NCBI GenBank assembly: GCA_001189075.1
Contig: LFCN01000002.1
Location: 1 to 7,020 of the forward strand
Reading direction: 5' to 3'
Length of the DNA: 7,020 nt
Origin: Parcubacteria bacterium C7867-004
Lineage (GTDB): Bacteria; Patescibacteria; Paceibacteria; UBA9973; UBA2103
A program made the position numbers and the translations under genes. Below are positions 1 through 5,681 of this stretch, piece by piece; position 1 is the first letter of the stretch, and each line of letters starts with the position of its first letter. The notes under the pieces are model-generated. The model saw nothing but the letters and a program-made list of their open reading frames with translations, ran no database searches and was not told the DNA's origin.

Positions 1-1035
1 GAGCGTGAGGGTCGGGAAGGTTCCTCCTGAAGGAGGACCAGCTGCTGGGGAGATGGTGAGGGATGCCCAGGAGGAACAGTTGTTGGATTCATTGGATTCG
101 GTAACACCTCCTGCACCGTCGACGCAGAGGCGCACTTGGTACGTGCCTGCAGTAAAGCCGCGGGATGCCGTGACCTCTTGGTTTGCGCCTCCTGCGAGGC
201 TGATACTCGAGGTCCAGGAGAGCGAGGCACTTCCCTGCACCTCGAAGTACGACGTGAAGGATCCGCTGGCGGTAGTTCCTTGATTCGTTGCACGGCCACG
301 GAGCGTTATGCTGCCTTCGGTTCCGCTCGAAGGAGATACGTAGGCTGCGGTGAGGTCAGGCGGGGTGGAATAGGATGCTTCGTATGCGCCTTGAGAATAT
401 CCTGGTGCGTAATAGCCTTCAGTGTATACGGGAGCGTAGTAGCCTTCCGAGTAATACGTACCCTGGTAATAGCCTTGGGAGTAGTAGGTGCCTTGGTAAT
501 AGGACTGGTAATAGCCTTGGGAGTAGGTTGGAGCGTAGTAGCCTTCCGAGTAATACGTACCCTGGTAATAGCCTTGGGAGTAGGTTGGAGCGTAGTAGCC
601 TTCCGAGTAATACGTACCCTGGTAATAGCCTTGGGAGTAGTAGGTGCCTTGGGAGTAGGTTGGAGCGTAGTAGCCTTCCGAGTACGGTGGAGGAGTATAC
701 ACACACGCATACTCATGCGTGTAGAAAAAAGCGCTGTCGCCGCTGCCACCTGCACATATCATGTTAGAACAGGTACGACCGACGTTACCTGCATTACAGC
801 TGAAACTGCAGTTACCGGTGCTACGGCAAGGGGCAAACGTCTCACCGAAGTTTTCGTCGCTATCCACACCGCTTTCCGGAAATGTCATGATGAGCTCATA
901 CGTTCCGCCTGCCTGTGCCTGGACAACCGAAGTGAAGCCTCCGTATATGACCAGAGCGCCAATGAAGGCACCGACCGTAAAGATTCCAATCTGCGTGAAT
1001 GAAGGTGTGATGCGAGGCATGCGTATTGTTATCAT
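1..1035 (-). CDS. Secreted protein with six-Cys segment, Tyr-rich repeat tract and CARDB-like domain (partial, C-terminus off the left edge)
   Basis: The frame is open for 345 codons from the ATG at 1035-1033 to the window edge without a stop; it was found by translating the minus strand directly. Residues 14-42 form a signal peptide or signal anchor, with a hydrophobic core and a likely cleavage site after VVQAQA. Residues 70-111 hold six Cys (70, 76, 80, 89, 94, 111), enough for three disulfides. Residues 118-222 are a Tyr/Gly/Gln/Ser repeat tract with about 38 Tyr, built from YSQGYYQGTYYSEGYYAP-like units. Residues 226-328 resemble a CARDB adhesion-type beta-sandwich, ending with the typical C-V-D...V-x-E-S-N-E-S-N-N-C-S-x-W pattern. 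The ATG overlaps the upstream stop as ATGA and has no clear Shine-Dalgarno, so translation is probably coupled; Met6 (1020) is an alternative start. The protein is probably surface-exposed, perhaps adhesive or matrix-forming. The function is inferred from architecture only. Confidence 0.85.
   Translation of the reverse strand, partial: MITIRMPRITPSFTQIGIFTVGAFIGALVIYGGFTSVVQAQAGGTYELIMTFPESGVDSDENFGETFAPCRSTGNCSFSCNAGNVGRTCSNMICAGGSGDSAFFYTHEYACVYTPPPYSEGYYAPTYSQGTYYSQGYYQGTYYSEGYYAPTYSQGYYQGTYYSEGYYAPTYSQGYYQSYYQGTYYSQGYYQGTYYSEGYYAPVYTEGYYAPGYSQGAYEASYSTPPDLTAAYVSPSSGTEGSITLRGRATNQGTTASGSFTSYFEVQGSASLSWTSSISLAGGANQEVTASRGFTAGTYQVRLCVDGAGGVTESNESNNCSSWASLTISPAAGPPSGGTFPTLTL
370..684 (-). repeat. 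In-frame Tyr-rich coding repeat tract with three perfect 54-bp copies
   Basis: Three identical 54-nt copies lie at 431-484, 530-583 and 587-640. Diverged or partial units fill the rest. The copy spacings of 99 and 57 bp are multiples of three, so the reading frame is kept. On the minus strand each copy encodes an 18-residue unit rich in YY, SQG and GTYYSEG. The perfect identity, including synonymous positions, points to recent expansion by slippage or unequal recombination. The lack of stops also produces long spurious frames on both strands. Confidence 0.92.
703..722. repeat. Perfect 8-bp inverted repeat with 4-nt loop inside the coding sequence
   Basis: ACACGCAT at 703-710 and ATGCGTGT at 715-722 are exact reverse complements around ACTC. 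The hairpin sits just before the Tyr-rich tract in the left-edge gene. On the coding strand the T-run comes before the stem, not after it, so it does not look like an intrinsic terminator. It may be coincidental. Confidence 0.5.
1032..1035 (-). other. ATGA stop/start overlap (translational coupling site)
   Basis: On the minus strand the bases read ATGA. TGA (1034-1032) ends the beta-propeller-like gene and ATG (1035-1033) starts the Tyr-rich secreted protein gene. No convincing Shine-Dalgarno lies just upstream of this ATG, so re-initiation by the terminating ribosome is the simplest reading. Confidence 0.75.
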
Positions 1036-1997
1036 AGGCTGCCGAGTAATATGCGGCTAACTCCCATCTGTGACGGAAGACTTCCGATGCGTTCGGCCTT
1101 CTCGCCGAATGGCTGTTTCAAGACATCGACTCCCCAACCGTTTCCTTGCAATAGGTAGAGTGCGTCGTCACCGAGTGACAACGAGCGGATCTTACCCGGG
1201 ACTTCTGTCTCTGAAAAAAGGGTGGCGCCCCCCGCAGTGACCTTATACGTACGGAGTGTTTTCGAGCCTGCAGCATACCAGGCGAATACCGAATGATCAG
1301 GGGATACGAGTGTTACCGCCGATACGCGCCCGCGCTCATCTTGAATTACGATGCGCATCTCCTCAGACTCAAGGTCACGGATTGCGAGACCCTCGAGTGT
1401 CATCAATGCGATATGCGTGTCATCTACGAAGAACGGCGAGGCACCGGTCCCAAGCGTGATTGTGCTCTTGGTAGCCGGTTCATAGACTATGACCTCCCAG
1501 CTCCTGCGATCTACCGAGGACTGGAATGATTCTGCAGGCGACACGAATGAGCTCGCGTCGATAGCCTTCGCAAATACGATGCGGGTTCCGTCGGGAGACC
1601 TATCAATCCCGATACGCGGAGTCTGATCCTCTATCACGACCGTTCCATCGACAACGACTTGGAAGATGCCGTCGCGCTGCATGATACGCGCCGCGCCGTT
1701 CTCCCGCTCTACGGTCGATACGATCGAGGATTCGACTACTTCGGTCTCCTTTGCCGTACCGTCGTAACGATACAGAGTTGTCTTCCCAATCTCACGGTCC
1801 GAAACAAACGTAATTTTTTGTGACGCTTCCGTACGACCAGCCTCAAATATCTGAAGCCGAATAGGGCCCCCTGCAGGAGTAAATACATAGAGCCCGATGG
1901 CCAGTGCGATGATGAGTACTATTCCGAAGGCGACTCCGAGACCTATATAGAGAGGCTTGCGGCTTCGTGGTGCTGATGCAGCGATACCAGTTTCCAT
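1032..1997 (-). CDS. Membrane-anchored WD40/PD40-like beta-propeller protein, unknown function
   Basis: A 321-residue protein with a short basic N-terminus (R11, R13, K14) and one strong membrane segment at about residues 16-40, so the remaining ~280 residues should lie outside the membrane. The ectodomain is strand-rich with propeller-blade signatures: KITFVSDREIGKTTLYRYD (61-79), the S-P-D-G type turn in IDRSPDGTRIVFAKA (131-145), and VSPDHSVFAWYA (231-242). These resemble the PD40/TolB-type repeats of exported propellers, although the blades are diverged and I cannot count them reliably. There are no cysteines at all, in sharp contrast to the Cys-rich proteins upstream. It follows the cupredoxin-like gene by 35 bp and overlaps the next gene by 4 bp. 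The ATG at 1997 has only a weak AGG nearby (GTATCAGGT just before it). A binding or scaffold role is inferred; no catalytic motif is visible. Confidence 0.85.
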   Translation of the reverse strand: METGIAASAPRSRKPLYIGLGVAFGIVLIIALAIGLYVFTPAGGPIRLQIFEAGRTEASQKITFVSDREIGKTTLYRYDGTAKETEVVESSIVSTVERENGAARIMQRDGIFQVVVDGTVVIEDQTPRIGIDRSPDGTRIVFAKAIDASSFVSPAESFQSSVDRRSWEVIVYEPATKSTITLGTGASPFFVDDTHIALMTLEGLAIRDLESEEMRIVIQDERGRVSAVTLVSPDHSVFAWYAAGSKTLRTYKVTAGGATLFSETEVPGKIRSLSLGDDALYLLQGNGWGVDVLKQPFGEKAERIGSLPSQMGVSRILLGSL

Positions 1998-2032
1998 ACC
2001 TGATACTATAGCACCCGGATTAACGATGCTTC

Positions 2033-2416
2033 CTATTCAGTAACCGTTACGGTTCCTGTGTAGTACGGCGCCAGGTGGTCATGGAAGCGCCACATACCGG
2101 CCTTCGTGAAGGTGAAGCTCCATGATGCCTCCGGCTCGACCGGTTTCTTCGGATCGAAATCAGCATACAGCAAATGCGACGGGTGCAGGTCGGACGCCGG
2201 CCAGAACAGCTTGCCGGTGGTAGAACGGAACGTGATCGTACCGCCAACCGGTATCGTTATCTCGCTCGGTGAGAATCCGTCGGCGGTAAGCGTGACAACG
2301 GTCCCGTCAGTGCTTCCTACAGGCAGTGACTTCGATTTCTCAGGATTGAGGAGGAGAAATGCTCCTGCACCGATAATCGCAACTATGCCAACGAGGATAA
2401 ATATCTTTTTTTTCAT
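2033..2416 (-). CDS. Membrane-anchored cupredoxin-like protein lacking the type 1 copper Cys
   Basis: A 127-residue protein starting MKKK, with a signal peptide or membrane anchor at residues 4-23 and a single cupredoxin-type beta-sandwich. GFSPSEITIPVGGTITF (47-63) is the classic plastocyanin/azurin-family strand pair, and the protein ends with G-x-W...H-D-H...G-T-V-T-V (107-125). In normal blue copper proteins the last loop carries Cys, His and Met ligands. Here the Cys position is Asp113 by alignment to the closing G-T-V, the Met position is Tyr, and there is no Cys in the whole protein. Four His remain: H78 and H81 (HPSH) and H112 and H114 (HDH). It may therefore bind a metal in a non-blue site or bind none. 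The frame is open upstream to 2533, but I chose 2416 because the MKKK-hydrophobic start fits an export signal and avoids a 97-bp overlap with the upstream gene. No clear Shine-Dalgarno is present. Confidence 0.85.
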   Translation of the reverse strand: MKKKIFILVGIVAIIGAGAFLLLNPEKSKSLPVGSTDGTVVTLTADGFSPSEITIPVGGTITFRSTTGKLFWPASDLHPSHLLYADFDPKKPVEPEASWSFTFTKAGMWRFHDHLAPYYTGTVTVTE

Positions 2417-2436
2417 AGAATGGTGATTCGGGAATG

Positions 2437-3681
2437 CTAATCGGTTACGTATACGTCCCCGTCGCGCGGCGGATGAGACCCGACGTCTCCAGCGAAGCAA
2501 CGCGCACTCCAGGGTTCCGGCAAGGCTTCGCACAGTTTCGTTAGTCCTTCTGATCCCTTATGGAAATTGAAGGACGAATAGAACAGAAGCTCCGCGTAGC
2601 AGCGGTCGCCGACGCCGACGTCTTCTGCTTTCTTGCACAGGCTAACCGCCCGCGGAATGAGACGATAATCAGTCTCGATAGAACGGGACGCCGCGTTGGC
2701 GTAACACTGGCTCTTCCAGGGATTCTCGAGCCCGTTGCAGTACGAAACGATGCGCGGTTCGTTGAAATCGAACTGCGGGGTGATGACATAGAACATCGCG
2801 TTGTAGCAGCGGTTCTTCGACTCCGCGTCGATTGCGAGGGCGCAGAATGCTGTGAGTCCTTCCGGCTTTTGAATGCTCGCCCGATACAGCGGCCATGATT
2901 CCCGATTGCAGGACGTGCGACGATCTCCGGTAAACGTCGCGCAGTAGGTCTCTGCTCCTTCGGTTGAGGTCGGCGCGATATCCTTAACCAAACCGAAATC
3001 CTCCGGTTCGAGCGGTTGGAATATCTGCATGTACGAACCCTCGTAGCAGGTCTGCCGATAATCCATGTTGCCGATGAGCGCCACGCGGTCGCACACGCCG
3101 GTCGCGGCAACGATATCCGCACCGGTGATATACATCGCGAGATGGCCGAGCGAGTGGTAACAGCTCGCCTGTTCGAGACCGGTATAGGACCGAGTTCCTG
3201 ATTGGCAGATACCTTGCAGCTCAGGTAAGGTGGACTCGATCTGCTCGGCTGAAAGCACATCGCTCCTGAAGCGCTCCTGTGCCGCCCCGTGCAGGCAGCC
3301 GTTCGAGCACATGCCCGTCGGGCAGCGCGCGATCACCGACGTCCATTCGCTCGGATCCTTTGCTGTCTCCTTAGCGGACAGATTGTGCCCGAGCACATGG
3401 CAGAAGAAATAGCCGTTCGTTTTGTCCTGAATGAGCGAGGTTACTTCGAAGGATTGCTCCATCGTGAGTCCTCGGTCCATGAGCTTCGGTATCTCTTCGT
3501 CATAGCAAGCAGGGGCATAGGAGGATTTCTCGCATGTCTTCATGACTTCCTCGGCATAGCGCGTGAGCGTATCGTTCTTCACGCCACCCGTCCGCTCGCT
3601 CGTAACGAGGAATGCCGTAAGGGCGATATTTGCGATGATGAACACGACGATGACAGTCGTTCGATTCAGACGGATGCTCAT
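2437..3681 (-). CDS. Membrane-anchored Cys/His-rich repeat protein, paralogue 4 (most diverged, 20 Cys)
   Basis: A 414-residue protein with a membrane segment at about residues 9-26 and an extracytoplasmic remainder. The 20 cysteines include seven regular pairs: 159/174, 197/212, 247/258, 280/292, 315/326, 349/361 and 384/395. From 247 on, pair starts are 33-35 residues apart, which fits disulfide-pinned TPR/Sel1-like helical hairpins. The N-terminal core has H95-x3-H99 (in CHVLGH), C129-x-H131-G, and C174-x-H176-x3-H180 (CYHSLGH), matching the His pattern of its three upstream neighbours. It differs in having extra Cys at 50, 59, 94 and 125, and in Gln219 where the others have Glu. It starts 9 bp after the previous gene; AGGA within TAGGATACAGGT overlaps that gene's TAG stop and lies 7 nt from the ATG. 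I do not recognise the family. A structural, binding or metal role is inferred. Confidence 0.88.
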   Translation of the reverse strand: MSIRLNRTTVIVVFIIANIALTAFLVTSERTGGVKNDTLTRYAEEVMKTCEKSSYAPACYDEEIPKLMDRGLTMEQSFEVTSLIQDKTNGYFFCHVLGHNLSAKETAKDPSEWTSVIARCPTGMCSNGCLHGAAQERFRSDVLSAEQIESTLPELQGICQSGTRSYTGLEQASCYHSLGHLAMYITGADIVAATGVCDRVALIGNMDYRQTCYEGSYMQIFQPLEPEDFGLVKDIAPTSTEGAETYCATFTGDRRTSCNRESWPLYRASIQKPEGLTAFCALAIDAESKNRCYNAMFYVITPQFDFNEPRIVSYCNGLENPWKSQCYANAASRSIETDYRLIPRAVSLCKKAEDVGVGDRCYAELLFYSSFNFHKGSEGLTKLCEALPEPWSARCFAGDVGSHPPRDGDVYVTD

Positions 3682-3690
3682 ACCTGTATC

Positions 3691-4692
3691 CTAGTCGCCT
3701 TCCGCTCCCTCGGTCAAATCACCAAAAAGTTCGCAAGCTTGGACGCGCACCGGATCAGAGTCTTCGCATGCCAACACCGCCTGAGAGCGCTGTTCCGGAA
3801 CTTGATACAGACTCCAGCGCAGACCGGCTCGGCAATAATTCTCATCATCAGCTTTGAAGGTTGCACACGCGGCACGCGCCTTGGGTACGTCATATTCCTC
3901 CATCGGTCCGATCATCGCGCCGACGCCGAGGAAGCAATGCGTACGTGCCGATGACGCAAGCGCTCCGCATAGTTCTCCGATCCGTTCATAATCATCGTTG
4001 AGCGTTATGCGGAACCAATGCCCGAGCTCGAAATAGCAGGATGACTGGTACTTCTGCGCGATATCCGTGCACGGTCGGTACGGAGCCTCCGCATCAAACG
4101 TACGGATCGAAGGGACGAGCGCATCAGACGGACCGGCAAGCGGCGTATTGTATTCCATGAACACGCCCGAGGTGCATCCGAGCAGCGGCACCACCTGAGT
4201 GGTATGCCCGCAGAGTTCGAGAGCCTCGGTAATGGCGTCATACCCCGTGTATTCCAGCACACCGTGACCGATGCCGTGCTGACAGCCGGTTCCGAGCGGA
4301 CCGAACTTCGAAAGGCAGGCCGCATCGAGATCGGCAACCATCGCGTCACCTCCCTTCGCGATGAGGTCGCCGAAGAGACCGTGATAGCAGCCGAATCCGA
4401 ATGCGGCATCACAGATGGTGATGCCGGACGCGCCTTCCTTCTCCGCTATGAGCGCGCCGATCACATGGGCAGAAAAGTGCTGTCGTCCCTGCTCGGCGCG
4501 CTGGTTCCGTTCCGTAAATTCCGCATATGTATCCGCACTTCCCGTTGCCTCGATACGCTCTTTCCAGTACGCGCGATTGTATGCCGGATCGGTATCGAGA
4601 TACCGCACGGAAGAGGAGTGATGGAGATAGGAATATACGCCGAGAACAATGAGGAGGAGTAAAACGACGACCGCGAGCAGATGATATCTCAT
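3691..4692 (-). CDS. Membrane-anchored Cys/His-rich repeat protein, paralogue 3
   Basis: A 333-residue protein with a membrane segment at about residues 6-22, Cys-rich outside. All 14 Cys fall into seven pairs: 94/102, 126/137, 161/173, 208/219, 242/253, 276/287 and 309/320; the last four are C-x10-C with starts 33-34 residues apart. The His core is H72-x3-H76, then C102-Y-H104-G, then C137-Q-H139-G-I-G-H143, followed by GCTSGVFMEYN (172-182) with Glu180. It is closest to the gene immediately upstream, sharing GCYHG, CQHG-x-GHG-x-LEY and the GVFMEYN segment. An in-frame TTG at 4701 would add three residues. I prefer the ATG at 4692 because it makes an ATGA overlap with the upstream stop, the arrangement also seen at 1032-1035. 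No Shine-Dalgarno is obvious, so coupling is likely. No family name is recognised and the function is unknown. Confidence 0.9.
   Translation of the reverse strand: MRYHLLAVVVLLLLIVLGVYSYLHHSSSVRYLDTDPAYNRAYWKERIEATGSADTYAEFTERNQRAEQGRQHFSAHVIGALIAEKEGASGITICDAAFGFGCYHGLFGDLIAKGGDAMVADLDAACLSKFGPLGTGCQHGIGHGVLEYTGYDAITEALELCGHTTQVVPLLGCTSGVFMEYNTPLAGPSDALVPSIRTFDAEAPYRPCTDIAQKYQSSCYFELGHWFRITLNDDYERIGELCGALASSARTHCFLGVGAMIGPMEEYDVPKARAACATFKADDENYCRAGLRWSLYQVPEQRSQAVLACEDSDPVRVQACELFGDLTEGAEGD
4689..4692 (-). other. ATGA stop/start overlap between two paralogues
   Basis: TGA (4691-4689) ends paralogue 2 and ATG (4692-4690) starts paralogue 3. The overlap supports choosing this ATG over the TTG at 4701. 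It also suggests the two most similar proteins are made in linked amounts. Confidence 0.75.
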
Positions 4693-5672
4693 GCCGGACA
4701 ATCGGAGCGATGCTCAGCATTAACCTCATCGCAGACGAACCGTATATCTTCCTTGCTGTGGGTAGTTGCGTTCAACGCACCGGCGGCACTCACCAGACAA
4801 CGAGAGCGGATATCATCGTTCGGCATTTTTCCACAGAGCTCGATTATCCCGGATACTTGATAGTTCGCACTTGGCGCAGCGAGAGAGCCGGTTCCGAGAA
4901 TACAGGCGTTCTCTTCCCTGCCGTCCGGAATCCCAGTACATAATGTTCCTAAGAGCGCGAAATCGTCACCCCGTACCTGCTTCCACCATTGCGGAAGTGC
5001 GTAGTAGCAGCCCTGTCGATATTCCGGAGCAAGCAGAGGACAAGGAGCATAGTCCCCTTCCTTCGCATCAAAGACGCGAGCATCCGTGCTCCACTGCCCG
5101 TCCTCTCCGACGACCAGCGGTACGTTGTATTCCATGAACACGCCGGATGTGCACCCGGCGATAGGGTCGGGCTGATCAGTCTGTTTGCAAGCGACAAGTG
5201 CATCAGTGAGCTTCTCGTGACCAAGGTACTCCAGGATGCCGTGTCCAAGCCCATGCTGACAGGCTGATACGACGTCACTTTCCTTACAAGCGCTATCGAG
5301 CTTCTCAATGATGGCAAGGCCTTCGGTCGAAATCGCGCGCGTAAGGAAGCCATGATAGCAACCGAAATTGAAGTCCGCATCGCACACGCCAACCGCCTTC
5401 ATGCCGGCCTTATCATACATCGACTCGCCGAACAGATGCGCAGCGGTATGCTGCTGGTTGAATGAGATGCCTTGAAACGCCTTCTTGAACGCAGCGTACG
5501 AGCGCTTAGCGCCATGGAGCGCGATGGTCCGCTCCATGCCGGCACGCGCTTGCGAAATATCGGTCAGATCGGTTGAGATGCTGGCCTCCTGTTGAGTGCC
5601 CCATGCAGCATAGGCGAGCACACCGAGCACGAGTAGGGCGCCGATACTCAGGAGCACGAGTCGAATACGCAT
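4689..5672 (-). CDS. Membrane-anchored Cys/His-rich repeat protein, paralogue 2
   Basis: A 327-residue protein with a basic start (MRIR) and a membrane segment at residues 5-24. All 14 Cys form seven pairs: 97/105, 129/138, 162/174, 211/222, 245/257, 280/292 and 314/325. The last four pairs start 34, 35 and 34 residues apart, the exact period of a TPR-type helical hairpin. The His core is H75-x3-H79, C105-Y-H107-G and C138-Q-H140-G-L-G-H144, with Glu181 in GVFMEYN. The H79-to-H107 distance of 28 residues equals that in paralogues 1 and 3. The ATG has a fair Shine-Dalgarno (AGGTAGG at 5681-5675) that overlaps the upstream stop codon. The protein should sit outside the membrane in an oxidising compartment. 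No catalytic signature of a known enzyme family is visible. The family is unrecognised; a scaffold or metal-binding role is inferred. Confidence 0.9.
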   Translation of the reverse strand: MRIRLVLLSIGALLVLGVLAYAAWGTQQEASISTDLTDISQARAGMERTIALHGAKRSYAAFKKAFQGISFNQQHTAAHLFGESMYDKAGMKAVGVCDADFNFGCYHGFLTRAISTEGLAIIEKLDSACKESDVVSACQHGLGHGILEYLGHEKLTDALVACKQTDQPDPIAGCTSGVFMEYNVPLVVGEDGQWSTDARVFDAKEGDYAPCPLLAPEYRQGCYYALPQWWKQVRGDDFALLGTLCTGIPDGREENACILGTGSLAAPSANYQVSGIIELCGKMPNDDIRSRCLVSAAGALNATTHSKEDIRFVCDEVNAEHRSDCPA

Positions 5673-5674
5673 AT

Positions 5675-5681
5675 CCTACCT
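5675..5681 (-). promoter_or_regulatory. Shine-Dalgarno AGGTAGG overlapping the upstream stop
   Basis: On the minus strand AGGTAGG lies just before the ATG at 5672. Its first AGG leaves a 6-nt spacer, and the site includes the TAG stop (5678-5676) of paralogue 1. This suggests coupled re-initiation. A similar TAGGA arrangement (3693-3689) precedes the start at 3681. Confidence 0.55.

Noticed and set aside
703..730. Hairpin next to an A/T run as a possible terminator
   Set aside because: On the minus strand the T-run precedes the stem, and on the plus strand the stem is followed by A, not T. It lies inside a coding frame.
306..755. Minus-strand frame giving a Thr/Lys/Pro-rich repetitive 149-aa product
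   Set aside because: It is another frame of the same repeat DNA, nested inside the 345-codon open frame, with no plausible start context or signal.
136..1002. Long plus-strand open frame of 288 codons across the repeat tract
   Set aside because: It is antisense to the secreted protein frame. Its length comes from the stop-free repeats, and its product is a Val/Arg-rich repeat with no sensible domain, whereas the minus-strand frame has a signal peptide, paired Cys and a CARDB-like domain.
1998..2032. Possible promoter (TATAGT-like -10) in the 35-bp gap before the propeller-like gene
   Set aside because: A single AT-rich hexamer with no matching -35 element is not enough, and the gap is short and within an operon-like run.
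2406..2413. Run of eight A (coding strand) right after the cupredoxin-like start as a phase-variation tract
   Set aside because: It simply encodes the Lys-rich start of the signal peptide. Slippage cannot be judged from one sequence.
2033..2533. Longer 166-aa version of the cupredoxin-like gene starting at 2533
   Set aside because: The extra 39 residues are Arg-rich, overlap the upstream gene by 97 bp and would place the export signal internally. The ATG at 2416 gives a standard MKKK signal start.
3289..3954. Plus-strand open frame of 221 codons
   Set aside because: It is antisense across the junction of two well-supported Cys/His-rich genes, and its composition (His/Arg-rich, no domain) is that of a shadow frame.
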